Source of the DNA: Oleomonas cavernae
Lineage (GTDB): Bacteria; Pseudomonadota; Alphaproteobacteria; Zavarziniales; Zavarziniaceae
Length of the DNA stretch: 64,000 nucleotides
Direction of reading: 5' to 3'
Assembly (NCBI RefSeq): GCF_003590945.1
Contig: NZ_QYUK01000011.1
Span: 3,070,909 to 3,134,908, forward strand
Shown here: piece by piece, positions 34,318 to 44,500 of the stretch
Layout of the letters: the number at the start of each line of letters is the position of its first letter
Position numbering within the stretch: the stretch's first letter is position 1
Notes under the pieces: generated by a model
What the model was told of the DNA's origin: nothing
Seen by the model: the letters and a program-made list of their open reading frames with translations, nothing else
Database searches by the model: none
Translations under genes and position numbers: made by a program

Positions 34318-35244
34318 TTGCTGACACGGATGATGCCGGCCTTGGCCCGGCGCCAGGACCGCGAGGCATCCCTCGATTCCGTGGCCGCGCTGTCGGCCGC
34401 CGCCACCGTGACCGAAACCGATCACGACGACGATGGTGACGGCGGTCGCAACAAGAAGCGTTACCGCACCATCTTCATTTCGGACATCCACCTGGGCACC
34501 CGCGGCTGCCAGGCCGACATGCTGCTGCATTTCCTCAAGCACACCGAATCGGAATATCTCTATCTGGTCGGCGACATCATCGACGGCTGGCGCCTGCGCC
34601 GGTCGTGGTACTGGCAGCAGAGCCACAACGACGTCATCCAGAAGGTGCTGCGCAAGGCGCGCAAGGGCACCAAGGTGATCTACATTCCCGGCAACCACGA
34701 CGAGATGGCCCGGGCCTATGTCGACCTGCATTTCGGCGGGGTCGCGGTGATGATGGAAGCGGTCCACACCAGTGCCGACGGCCGCCGGTTCCTGGTGCTG
34801 CACGGCGATCATTTCGACGGCATCGTGAAGTATGCCAAGTGGCTGGCCCACCTGGGCGACTGGGCCTACAACATGGCGCTGACCCTCAACATCTGGTTCA
34901 ACTGGGTGCGCAACCACCTGGGCTATCCCTATTGGTCGCTGTCGGCCTATCTCAAGCACCGGGTGAAGAACGCCGTCGAGTACATCTCGAGCTACGAGGT
35001 GGCGGTGGCCGAGGAGGCGCGCCGGCGCCATGCCGACGGCGTCGTCTGCGGTCACATCCACCATGCCGAGATCCGCAAGATCGACGGCATCGAATATTGC
35101 AACGACGGCGACTGGGTGGAAAGCTGCACCGCCCTGGTCGAACATGCCGACGGCCGGCTGGAGATCATTCACTGGGCGCCCGAATACGAACGCGAGCGGC
35201 TCAAGCCCCGCCAGAAGCAACAGGCCCTCGTCAGCGCTCAATGA
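34318..35244 (+). CDS. plcP: PlcP-like phospholipase C (calcineurin-type metallophosphoesterase)
   Basis: This 308-residue metallophosphoesterase has the five metal blocks SDIHLGTRGCQ, LVGDIIDGW, GNHDE, LHGDHFD and CGHIHH. Older annotation would call it UDP-2,3-diacylglucosamine hydrolase-like, but the sequence style and the glycosyltransferase partner match PlcP, which in alphaproteobacteria degrades phospholipids to diacylglycerol during phosphate starvation. Residues 1-45 are a non-conserved extension. The start is TTG with GAGAGGA upstream. It overlaps the next gene by 4 bp. No signal peptide is seen, so it acts at the inner face of the membrane. Confidence 0.8.
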   Translation: MLTRMMPALARRQDREASLDSVAALSAAATVTETDHDDDGDGGRNKKRYRTIFISDIHLGTRGCQADMLLHFLKHTESEYLYLVGDIIDGWRLRRSWYWQQSHNDVIQKVLRKARKGTKVIYIPGNHDEMARAYVDLHFGGVAVMMEAVHTSADGRRFLVLHGDHFDGIVKYAKWLAHLGDWAYNMALTLNIWFNWVRNHLGYPYWSLSAYLKHRVKNAVEYISSYEVAVAEEARRRHADGVVCGHIHHAEIRKIDGIEYCNDGDWVESCTALVEHADGRLEIIHWAPEYERERLKPRQKQQALVSAQ

Positions 35245-36368
35245 ACGCCTTTACCGAAACGATCGCCGTGATCGAGACCGCGAGCGTGCCCTCGACCCTG
35301 GCACCCATGCGCATCCTGATCGTCACCGACGCCTGGTACCCCCAGGTCAACGGCGTCGTCCGCACCCTGGACACGGTGGCGAGCGAGGCGGCCAAGCTGG
35401 GCCATGTGGTGGGCTTCGTGACACCGGACCGGTTCCGCACCGTGCCGATGCCGACCTACCCGGAAATCCGCCTGGCCATCGCCCCGCGCCGGCGCCTGGG
35501 CCGGCTGATCGAAAGCTTCCGCCCCGACGGCATCCACATCGCGACCGAAGGCCCGCTGGGCTGGGCCGCGCGCAAATGGTGCCTGAAGCGCGGCCTGCCC
35601 TTCACCACCGCCTATCACACCCGCTTTCCCGAATATGTGAAGGCGCGCTTCGGCGTGCCCTTGAGCCTGACCTTCCGCCTGGTGCGGCATTTCCATGCCC
35701 CCTCGCGCGGGCTGATGGTGGCGACCCGCTCGCTGCACCAGGAACTCCACGGCCGCGGCTTCACCAACCTGCGCCCCTGGTCGCGCGGCGTCGACCTCGA
35801 CCGCTTCACCCCCGGCCCCAAGGACCTGCTGCCCCACCTGCCCCGGCCGATCTTCACCTATGTCGGCCGCCTGGCGGTGGAAAAGAACATCGACGCCTTC
35901 CTCTCCCTGGACCTGCCCGGTTCCAAGCTGGTGGTCGGCGACGGGCCGGAAATGGCCCGGCTGAAGGCGGCCTATCCGCAAGCCCATTTTGCCGGCGCCC
36001 GCCATGGCGAGGATCTGGTCGCCCATTTCCGCGCCGGCGACGTCTTCGTCTTCCCCTCGCTGACCGACACCTTCGGCCTGGTGATGCTGGAAGCCCTGGC
36101 CTGCGGCCTGCCGGTAGCCGCCTTCCCGGTTCACGGCCCCCTGGACGTGCTGGCGCCGCACGTCGGCGTCATGGACCAGGACCTGGGCGCCGCCTGCCGC
36201 CAGGCCCTGACCCTCGACCCGGATGCCTGCCGCCGCTACGCGCTGGGTTTCACCTGGGCCGCGACCGCCGCCCAGTTCGCCCACAACACCGCCCCCTTCC
36301 GCCAGGACTGGCCGGCCCGCAAGGACGGCCGGACGCTGGAACCGGTGCTGATCCCGCATCTGCCATAG
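35241..36368 (+). CDS. agt: GT4-family glycosyltransferase (Agt-like, lipid remodelling)
   Basis: This 375-residue glycosyltransferase of the GT-B fold has N-terminal acceptor-side DAWYPQVNGVVRTL, the linker HAPSRGLMVATRSL, and donor-side FTYVGRLAVEKNI and VFVFPSLTDTFGLVMLEALACGLPVAA. It resembles Agt enzymes, which add glucose or glucuronate to diacylglycerol to replace phospholipids. The ATGA overlap with plcP means both are made together, feeding diacylglycerol from one to the other. The sugar donor cannot be read from sequence. Confidence 0.8.
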   Translation: MNAFTETIAVIETASVPSTLAPMRILIVTDAWYPQVNGVVRTLDTVASEAAKLGHVVGFVTPDRFRTVPMPTYPEIRLAIAPRRRLGRLIESFRPDGIHIATEGPLGWAARKWCLKRGLPFTTAYHTRFPEYVKARFGVPLSLTFRLVRHFHAPSRGLMVATRSLHQELHGRGFTNLRPWSRGVDLDRFTPGPKDLLPHLPRPIFTYVGRLAVEKNIDAFLSLDLPGSKLVVGDGPEMARLKAAYPQAHFAGARHGEDLVAHFRAGDVFVFPSLTDTFGLVMLEALACGLPVAAFPVHGPLDVLAPHVGVMDQDLGAACRQALTLDPDACRRYALGFTWAATAAQFAHNTAPFRQDWPARKDGRTLEPVLIPHLP

Positions 36369-36385
36369 CAGGCGCGCGGTGCGTC

Positions 36386-37368
36386 TTACCCCCGACTGTA
36401 ATCACCACCTTGCCGGTCGAGCGGCGTTCCAGGACCAGGTCGAGGGCTTGGGCCGCCTTCTCGAGCGGCCTAGTATCGGAGACATGGGGGTTCAGGCGGC
36501 CCGCCTCCCACCAGCCGATCAGGGTGCGGAAACTGTCGGCCATGATTCCGGGCGCCTTGTCGGCATAGGCGCCCCACCAGAAGCCCACGGCATCGATATT
36601 CTTGACCAGCAGGCGGTTGGCGGCGATCTGCGGCACCTCGCCGCTGGCAAAGCCGATGATCAGGGCGCGTGCCTCGAAGGCGGCCGCCTTCAGCCCGGCC
36701 TCGAACAGCGCGCCGCCGACCGGATCGTAGATCACGTCGGCGCCGGCATCGCCGGTAACCTTCAGGATTTCGGCCTTGAGGTCCCCGGCCTCGGAATCGA
36801 TCAGGTGATGGGCGCCCTGCGCCGCCGCGACATCGAGCTTGGCGCGCCCCTTGGCGACCGCGATCACCTCAGCCCCCATCAGCACGCCCAGTTCGACGGC
36901 GGTCAGGCCGACGCCGCCGGCCGCGCCCAGCACCAGCAGCCGCTCGCCCGCCTTCAGGCGGGCGCGATGCCACAGGCCCAGGTGCGAGGTGCCATAGGCC
37001 ACGGGAAAGCCGGCGGCGATGGTGAAATCCATGGCCGCCGGGATCTTCACCGCCCGGGCGGCGTCGACCGCCACCTTCTCGGCGTAACCGCCCCAGGGCG
37101 GAATCGCCAGCACCCGGTCGCCGACGGCAAGGCCGCCGACGCCGGGGCCGACCTGGTCGACCAGGCCCGCCACCTCGAGCCCGGGGGCGAAGGGCAACGG
37201 CTGCCTGGTCTGATAGCGGCCGGCCAGCATCAGGCTGTCAGCGAAATTCACCCCGGCCGCCCGCACGGCAATCACGATCTCGCCCGCACCCGCCACCGGA
37301 TCGGGGATTTCGGTCAGTCGCAGTCCCTTGGGGCCCTGGCCCAGGCTGCTCGCCAGCATTGCCTTCAT
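36386..37368 (-). CDS. NADPH:quinone oxidoreductase (Qor family)
   Basis: This zinc-free MDR enzyme of about 327 residues has AAGGVGLTAVELGVLMGAEVIAVAKG as its nucleotide-binding stretch and DVIYDPVGG. MKAMLA at 37368 is the family start. As sequenced, the frame runs on to 36250 with 45 non-family residues antisense to agt. One more C in the run at 36389-36393 would place TAA at 36386 straight after KVVITVGG, the normal end, so I annotate that end. It probably detoxifies quinones or reduces enals. Confidence 0.8.
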
Positions 37369-37444
37369 CGTCTGTTCTCGTGGGCTGGGCGCCGTCGCCA
37401 TAAGGTCACGCGACGAGCGGCGCCAAACATGGAATCATGGGGGC

Positions 37445-40078
37445 ATGACCGTGCGCCATCTCGAACAGTTGTTCAATCCGCGGGTTGTCGCCCTGTTGGG
37501 ACCAGCCGAACCCTGCAACAGCGTCGCTGCCGCCATCGCCAATGGCATCACCCGCGCCCCGTTCAAGGGCCGCCTGCTGGTCGCCGAGGACACCATCGAG
37601 GCGATCGAGAGCCTGGCCGAAGGGCCTGACCTGGCCGTTCTCAACGGCGATCTCGACCGCGCGCCCGGCCTGATCGAGGCCCTGGGCAAGCGTGGCTGCC
37701 GGGCGGTGCTGGCGGTCGGCGTCCCGCCCGAGGATCCCGGGGTGATCCAGGCCATGCTGGATGCCGCGCGGCCCTTCCGCCTGCGCATCGTCGGCCCCGG
37801 CGCCTTCAACCTGGCGGTGCCCTCCATCGGCCTGCAGGCGGTGGTCTCGCCGGTGATGCCGCCGCCCGGGCGCCTGGCCTTCGTCACCCATTCCAACGGC
37901 ATCCTCGACACGCTGATCGACTGGGCCGCCGGCCACGGCATCGGTGTTTCGCGGGCGGTCTCATTGGGCGCCAAATGCGATGTCGACCTGGCCGACGTGC
38001 TGGACTGGCTGGCGCTCGACCCGGTAACCGGCGCGATCATCCTCTACATCGAGGACGTCACCCGGCCGCGCAAGTTCATGTCGGCGCTGCGCGCCGCCGC
38101 CCGTGTCAAGCCCGTGGTGGTGCTGAAATCGGGGCGCCACAACCCGCCGCCGGCGGTGACCGGCACCGTGGTCCATCGGATGGCCCCCAGCGACGCCATC
38201 TATGATGCCGTGTTCGCCCGGGCCGGCTGCGTGCGGGTCGAGGCGATCGAGGAATTGTTCGACGCCGCCGCCACCTTGGGCTTCCCGGGGGCCACCATGG
38301 GCGATCGCATCGCGGTGCTGGCCAATGGCTACGGCGCCGGCCTGATGGCGGCCGATCACCTGCTGGATCGCGGCGCCCGCCTGGCCGAGTTGTCGAGCGA
38401 GACCCTGGCCGCGCTGGCGGCGGTCCCCGGCCTGAAGTCCGACCTCAACCCGATCGACCTGGGGCCGGACACGCCGCCCGAACGCTATGCCCAGGCGGTG
38501 CCGATCCTGGCGGCCGACCGCGGCATCGACGGCCTGCTGGTCATTCACACCCCCTCTGCCGTCAGCGCGGCCCTGCCGGCGGTGGCCGAGATCGTGGGCG
38601 GCTTCGGCACCCGGCGGCACCCGCGCCTGATCACCTGCTTCATGGGCGAGACCGAGGCGCGGGCCGCCCGGGCGGCCCTGCGCGGTGCCGGCGTTCCCAC
38701 CTTTTCAACCCCGCGGCAGGCCGTCCGGGCGGTCATGCACATGGTCGAGTATCGCCGCAACCAGGAACTGCTGGCCGAAACGCCGGCCTCGATTCCGGCG
38801 GACTTCTCGGTCGATTCGGCCGCGGTCGCCGCCGAAATCGAAAGCCATCGCGCCGCCGGGCGGGAATGGGTGCATGGCCCCGCCGCCCTGCGCCTGATCG
38901 CCGCCTACGGCTTTCACACCAACACGCCCCGCTTCGCCGCCACCCCGCGCGAGGCGGAAGAACAGGCCCGCGCCATCGCCGGCCCCGTCGCCCTGAAGAT
39001 CGCCACCCTCGACCCCATCGACCGCAAATCGGTCGGCGGCATCTCCCTGGGGCTGGACGAGCCCGAGGATGTGCGCCGTGCCGCCGAGCTGATGCTGCGG
39101 CGTGTGGCCCAGCGGGCGCCCCAGGCCCGGGTCGAAGGCTTCACGGTCGAGCCGATGGTGGCGAGGCCCGACGGCCACGAGTTGATCGTCGGCCTGGTCG
39201 AGGATGCCGAGTTCGGCCCGGCGGTGGTGTTCGGCCACGGCGGTTCGGCGGCCGAGGTGATCGGCGACCGCTCGATCGCGCTGCCACCGCTGAACCTGGC
39301 CCTGGCCCGCCACGCCATCGGCCGGACCCGCGTTTCGGCCCTGCTGGCCAAGGGGCCGAGCCGGCCCGCCGTCGACCAGCGCGCGGTCGAGCTGGCCTTG
39401 ATGCGGGTGGCCCAACTGGCCATCGACCATCCCGAGGTCGTCGAGCTGGAAATCAACCCGATGATCGCCGATCCCGCCGGCCTCATCGTCCTGGATGCCC
39501 GCCTGCGCCTGGCCGAGCCGCGCCTGCCCGGCAGCCGCCGCCTGGCCATCCGGCCCTATCCCAAGGCCTTGGAGGGCGAAGTCGTCGACGAGGCGGGCGA
39601 CCGCTACATCATCCGCCCGATCCGGCCCGAGGACGAACGCTCGCTGATCGCCGGCTTCGGCGCGGTCAGCCCGGAACACACGCGCCTGCGCTTCTTCGCC
39701 CCGATGAAGGAGTTGAGCCATGCCTTCGCGGCCAAGCTGACGCAGATCGACTACGACCGCGAAATGGCCTTCGTGCTGGTCGGCGACGGCCCGCCGGGCG
39801 AGGCGGAATGGTTCGGCACCGGCCGCCTGGTCGCCGATGCCGACGGCGAGCGGGCGGAATATGCGATCCTGGTCCGCTCCGACCGGATCGGCCGCGGCCT
39901 TGGGCGCTTCCTGATGGAGCGGCTGATCACCTATGGCCGGGAGCGTGGCCTGACCGAGATCTACGGCGAGGTGCTGCGCGAGAACCGCACCATGCTGACC
40001 CTGGCCGCCGAACTGGGCTTCGAGGCCGAGGCGATCCCGGGCGAACCCGACATCGTCCACGTTACCCTGCATCTTTGA
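37445..40078 (+). CDS. Acyl-CoA synthetase (NDP-forming)-like / GNAT fusion (Pat family)
   Basis: This 877-residue protein has an N-terminal CoA-binding and succinyl-CoA-ligase-like region (about 1-460), an ATP-grasp domain (about 480-700) and a C-terminal GNAT domain (about 715-877, acetyl-CoA loop RIGRGLGRFL). The layout is that of the Pat/YfiQ protein acetyltransferases, in which the ligase part is regulatory and the GNAT part acetylates lysines, for example on acetyl-CoA synthetase. ATG 37445 is preceded by a G-rich ribosome site. It is monocistronic, divergent from the quinone oxidoreductase gene. Confidence 0.88.
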   Translation: MTVRHLEQLFNPRVVALLGPAEPCNSVAAAIANGITRAPFKGRLLVAEDTIEAIESLAEGPDLAVLNGDLDRAPGLIEALGKRGCRAVLAVGVPPEDPGVIQAMLDAARPFRLRIVGPGAFNLAVPSIGLQAVVSPVMPPPGRLAFVTHSNGILDTLIDWAAGHGIGVSRAVSLGAKCDVDLADVLDWLALDPVTGAIILYIEDVTRPRKFMSALRAAARVKPVVVLKSGRHNPPPAVTGTVVHRMAPSDAIYDAVFARAGCVRVEAIEELFDAAATLGFPGATMGDRIAVLANGYGAGLMAADHLLDRGARLAELSSETLAALAAVPGLKSDLNPIDLGPDTPPERYAQAVPILAADRGIDGLLVIHTPSAVSAALPAVAEIVGGFGTRRHPRLITCFMGETEARAARAALRGAGVPTFSTPRQAVRAVMHMVEYRRNQELLAETPASIPADFSVDSAAVAAEIESHRAAGREWVHGPAALRLIAAYGFHTNTPRFAATPREAEEQARAIAGPVALKIATLDPIDRKSVGGISLGLDEPEDVRRAAELMLRRVAQRAPQARVEGFTVEPMVARPDGHELIVGLVEDAEFGPAVVFGHGGSAAEVIGDRSIALPPLNLALARHAIGRTRVSALLAKGPSRPAVDQRAVELALMRVAQLAIDHPEVVELEINPMIADPAGLIVLDARLRLAEPRLPGSRRLAIRPYPKALEGEVVDEAGDRYIIRPIRPEDERSLIAGFGAVSPEHTRLRFFAPMKELSHAFAAKLTQIDYDREMAFVLVGDGPPGEAEWFGTGRLVADADGERAEYAILVRSDRIGRGLGRFLMERLITYGRERGLTEIYGEVLRENRTMLTLAAELGFEAEAIPGEPDIVHVTLHL

Positions 40079-40150
40079 TTTTGCTTGTTCGGGCGACCGC
40101 ACCCGTCGCAGCATCGCGCTGGCGTTCGCTGCTGTTGGGGGGACAGGTGC

Positions 40151-40591
40151 GTGTCGACCTTCCGCTTGGCCTTCTGGATCGTGTTCGGCATGGCCGTCGC
40201 CTTTGTGGCGGTGGTCGCGGTGGCCGTCTGGCTGCAGCTTGGCAAAGGCGGCAGCGAACAGGCCATCGCGACCGTGGTCAGGCTCGAAACCAGCCGCCTG
40301 CGCAGCGGCAACGGCAGCTACCGGACCACCTATTGCCCGGTGATCGCCTTTACCACCCGGCGGGGCGAGCAGGTGGAAATCGCCAGCCAGACCTGCACCA
40401 CCCCCAGCGCCTATGAGGTGGGCGAGACGCTGAGCGTCGACTACGACCCCGCCGATCCGCACAACGCGGCCTTCGGCGGCTTTTTCACCCGGTGGTTGAT
40501 CACCCTGGTATTCGGTATCTTCGCCGCTATTTTTATCGGTCTTTCGGTGCTGTTCCATGTCCTGGCGCAGCGTGGACGCAGGGTGCCTTGA
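40151..40591 (+). CDS. DUF3592 membrane protein, single domain
   Basis: The 146-residue product has a transmembrane helix near the N-terminus (FWIVFGMAVAFVAVVAVAVWL), a soluble beta-rich DUF3592 segment (YRTTYCPVIAFTTRRGEQVEI ... VDYDPADPHNA) and a second helix (LITLVFGIFAAIFIGLSVLF). GTG 40151 with GGGGACAGG upstream is the best start. It is followed directly by a two-domain relative. Function unknown. Confidence 0.75.
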   Translation: MSTFRLAFWIVFGMAVAFVAVVAVAVWLQLGKGGSEQAIATVVRLETSRLRSGNGSYRTTYCPVIAFTTRRGEQVEIASQTCTTPSAYEVGETLSVDYDPADPHNAAFGGFFTRWLITLVFGIFAAIFIGLSVLFHVLAQRGRRVP

Positions 40592-40592
40592 G

Positions 40593-41429
40593 ATGATGCG
40601 GCTATTTGGTCTGATCCTGATTGTTGCCGGCGGCATCTTCATCTGGCTGGGCGTCGAGGAAGGCCTCGCCACCTGGCAGCGCATGGACAAGGTCGAGGAG
40701 GTGATCGGGCAATTGGCCCGTTACGATCCCGCCCCGGCCGGCACCGAAGGCTTCATCCCAGTGGTCAAGCTGTCGGTGCCCGACGGCGGCACGGTCGAGG
40801 TGAAGCTGCCCCCGGTCGACCGGCCTGCCGCTGCCATGGGCGTGCCGGTGCGCCTGGTCTACCCGCCCGGCCGGCCCGACCTGGCGCAATCGGGCGATCT
40901 CGTCGCGATCTGGTCGCCCTCCGCCTTGCCCGCCGGTGGCGGCTTCCTGGTTTTCCTCCTGGGCTTTGCCTGGCTGACCGCGCCGCGCCGGCGGCCCGAG
41001 GACCTGCCCCGCCTGCCTTGGTTCGTGCGCGCCGGCCTGCTTGCCGCCGGTCTCGCCGTTACCGTGCTGGCCTGGTTGGAATATCAGGCCGTGGTCGATA
41101 CCCTGGGCCGCTTCCCCCACAGCCGGGGCGAGGTGGTCGGGTTGGAAGGAACCGCCCCAGTGGTGCGCTTCACCACCGCCGACGGGGTCAGCATCGATTA
41201 CGTCGACCACACGGTCGAGCCCGGCGCCTTCCAGCCCGGCGAACGGGTCACCGTCGGCTACAGCAAGTCCGACCCCGCCGGCGCCCGGATCGAGCGCTTC
41301 TGGGACGTCTGGTCGACGCCCGCAACCCTGGGCGCCCTGGCCGCCATCGTCCTGCTGGCCGCCCTCTACGCCGCCAGCATCCGCCGCGGCAAACCCAGGG
41401 ACGTGCCAAAGCCGACCGCCCTGCCGTAA
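40593..41429 (+). CDS. DUF3592-like membrane protein, duplicated domain
   Basis: This 278-residue protein appears to carry the module twice: helix (LFGLILIVAGGIFIWLGV), beta segment (FIPVVKLSVPDGGTVEVK ... VRLVYPPGRPD), helix pair, then a second beta segment (PVVRFTTADGVSIDYVD ... VTVGYSKSDPAG) and a last helix. It starts one base after the previous stop and must be co-translated. Tandem DUF3592 genes have no known role to my knowledge. Confidence 0.75.
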   Translation: MMRLFGLILIVAGGIFIWLGVEEGLATWQRMDKVEEVIGQLARYDPAPAGTEGFIPVVKLSVPDGGTVEVKLPPVDRPAAAMGVPVRLVYPPGRPDLAQSGDLVAIWSPSALPAGGGFLVFLLGFAWLTAPRRRPEDLPRLPWFVRAGLLAAGLAVTVLAWLEYQAVVDTLGRFPHSRGEVVGLEGTAPVVRFTTADGVSIDYVDHTVEPGAFQPGERVTVGYSKSDPAGARIERFWDVWSTPATLGALAAIVLLAALYAASIRRGKPRDVPKPTALP

Positions 41430-41447
41430 CATCCTGCGTCCGGTTAG

Positions 41448-41589
41448 CCCTCTCCGCCCTTCAGGGGGAGAGGGTTGGGTGAGGTGGGTCGACGGCATAA
41501 GGCGTGATCTGTCCCGATCCACCACCTCACCCTCCCCGTCGCTGACGCGACGGGTCCCCTCCCTCTCCCCCGCCACGCGGCGGAGAGGG
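41448..41589. repeat. Palindromic intergenic repeat, family A (copy 2)
   Basis: This element has CCCTCTCC at one end and GGAGAGGG at the other, with an internal GGTTGGGTGAGGTGG / CCACCTCACCC inverted pair and a CGTCGC / GCGACG hairpin. It shares its core with 821-938. It fills the space between the DUF3592 gene and the convergent RND gene; no gene is present. Confidence 0.8.
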
Positions 41590-41599
41590 CATGATGGGA

Positions 41600-44500
41600 T
41601 CACTCCGCCGCGTGGGGCAGGCCGGCCGGGGCCTCGGCCTCGAACTTCTTGGGGGCCAGCAACAGGTACATGGCGGGGGTGACCAGGCGCGACAGGAAGG
41701 TCGAGGTCACCAGGCCGCCGATGATCACCGCGGCGAGCGGCGAGTAGAGGCCCGAGCCTTCGAGCGCCAGCGGCAGCAGGCCGCCGACCGCGGTCAGCGA
41801 GGTCAGGAACACGGGCAGGAAGCGGATCTCGCCCGCCTGCTCGATGGCCTCCTTCAGGCCGACGCCCTGGCGGCGCAACTGGGTGGTGAAGTCGACCAGC
41901 AGGATCGAGTTCTTGATCTCGATGCCGATCAGGGCGATGAAGCCGATGATCGCCGTGAAGCTGAGCGTGTAACCGGTCAGGTAGAGGGCGACGAAGCCGC
42001 CGATCATGCCCAGCGGAATGACGCCGGCCACCACCGCGGTCGAGGCGAAGCTGCGGAACTCCAGGATCAGCACGGCGAAGATGCCGAAAATGGCGACCAT
42101 GACCGCGGTCGACAGGCCGGCGAAGCTCTTGGCCCGCGCCTCCGCCTCGCCGCCCACGGTCAGGCGATAGCCCGGCGGCAATTGCAGCTCGGCCATCGCC
42201 TTCATGACCTCGGTGGTCACCCGCTCGGTATTATAGCCGGTCATGGTGAAGGCGGTGATGGTGACGGAACGTTCGCGGTCATAGCGGTCGATCCGCGCGG
42301 GACCGGCCTCGAAACGCGGATCGGTCACGGCCGACAGGGGTGTGGCGCCGCTGGCGGTCGGGACATAGACCGTCCCTAGGGCATCCAGGTCGTGGCGCTC
42401 CTCGACCGGCGCGCGCACGATCACCGGGAAATCGTCGCCATCGGCCTCGCGGTAGCTCGCCACCTCCTCGCCCTCCAGGGCCAGGCGCACGGCCCGGTCG
42501 ACGGCGCCGGCGGGCACACCCAGCACCGCCGCCTTGTTCTGGTCGATGCCCAGGTCGAGGTCGGTCCGGTCGAGGCGCAGCGGGTTCACCACGTCGCGGG
42601 TGCCCGGCACGCTTTCGATCACGCGCGTCATGTCGGCGGCCAGCGTCTTGAGGGTGTCGATCTGCGGCCCCTTTACGCGCAGCGCGATGGGCGCCTCGAT
42701 CGGCGGGCCGTTCTGAAAGATACGCACCACGACCTGGACGCCGGGATAGCGGTCGAGGCGGCGGCGCAAATCGTCGATCACCGCCGGGCTGGTGCGGCCG
42801 TCCCAATGGTCGAGTTCGACGAACACCGCGCCATGGGTCGGGTCTTCCTCGCGCGGGATCACGTTGTAGTAGATGCGCGGGTTGCCGTGGCCGGCATTGG
42901 ACATGTTCCAGCGCACGCCCGGGGTCGCCGCCACCTCGCGTTCGACAAAGCGCACGGCTGCCTGGGTCTCGGCCAGCGGCGCGCCGTCGGGCAGGTCGAC
43001 ATCGATCAGGAGCTGGCGCGAATCGGCGGGCGGAAACAGCGAGAAGCCGATGCGCGGCACCAGCATGACCGAGCCGGCGAACAGGGCGAGTGCGACGACG
43101 CAGGTCAGCAGCGGCCGCCCCAGGGCGACATGCAGCAGCGGCCGGTACAGCAGATGGATGCCGCGCATGATCGCCCGCAGCAGCCAGTTGCCGTCGTGGC
43201 TTTCGTGACGCGACAGGATACGGCTGGCCAGGAAGGGAATGATGGTCAGCGAGACGAGCAGCGAGGCCGCCACGGTAAACAGCACCGAGACCGGCAGCGA
43301 GCGGGTGAACTTGCCGGCGCCCTCGGGCAGGAACAGCAGGGGCAGGAAGGCCAGCATCAGGGTCGCCGTGCAGCCGACCACGGCCACTGCGATCTGGCTG
43401 GTGCCGGCGATCGCCGCCCGGCCGCGTTCCACGCCCTGGCGCAGGTGGCGGGCGATGTTCTCGGTCACCACGATCGAATCGTCGACCAGCAGGCCGAGCG
43501 CCAGCACGAAGCCGGCGATGGAGAGCTGGTTGAGCGAGAAGCCCGCCGTCTTCAGCAGGAAGACGCCGATGGCCAGGGACAGCGGGATCGAGATCATGAC
43601 CACGAGCGAGGCGCGGACGCCCAGGGGCAGCAGGGTCAGCAGGACCAGCCCCAAGGCGATGGCGAAGTCGCGGAACAGGCTCGAAAGCCGGTGATCGACG
43701 CTGACCGACTGGTCGAAGCCGCGCTCCAGCGTGATGTTCGAGGGCAGCTGCTTCTCGAAATCGTCGAGCACGGCATAGATGCCGTCGCGCATGGCGAAGA
43801 TGTTCTGGTCGTCTTTCTGGTTCGCCGTGATGAACACCGCCGGCAGGCCGTTGTAGCGCGTGACATGGGTCGGCTCGTCGGCGGCCCAGGAGACGGTGGC
43901 GACGTCGCCGACCTTCAGGGCCATGCCGTCATGGGCGGTGATGACCGTGTTGGCGACATCCTCCAGGGTCTTGAAGTCGCCGGTCGCCTTGACGTTGAAG
44001 CGGCGCGCGCCGGCGTGGATGGCGCCGATCGGCATGCTGGCGCCTTCGGCCTTCAGGGCGTCGGCGACGGCCGAGGCGGGCAGCCCCAGGGTGGCCAGGC
44101 GCGCCAGGTCCAGGGCCACCCGCACCTCGGTCCGCGGCTCGCCCCAGATTTCGGTTTCGCGCACGCCCGGCACCCGGTCGATCAGGTCCTTGAGATCGTC
44201 GGCACGCTCTTCCAACTCGCGCGGGGAGGCGGTTTCGGAGACCAGCGCGATCTGCACGAAATTGGTCAGCGAGGTCTGGATCTTCTTGATGTCCAGGCGG
44301 ACCAGGCCGTCGGGCAGGGTGGGGCGGATGGCGTTGACCTCGCGCACCACCTGGTCGAATTTCCGCTCGGTGTCCGAATCCCAGTCGAAATGCACGGTGA
44401 TCCCGGCGACGCCGTCGCGCGATTTCGATTCGATGTGGTCGAGGTCGTCCAGGCCGTCGACCGCATCCTCGATCGGGTCGGTGACCAGCTTTTCCATGTC

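Noticed and set aside
36250-36385. 45-residue C-terminal extension of the quinone oxidoreductase overlapping agt
   Set aside because: Family members end at about KVVITVGG; a single missing C at 36389-36393 explains the read-through.
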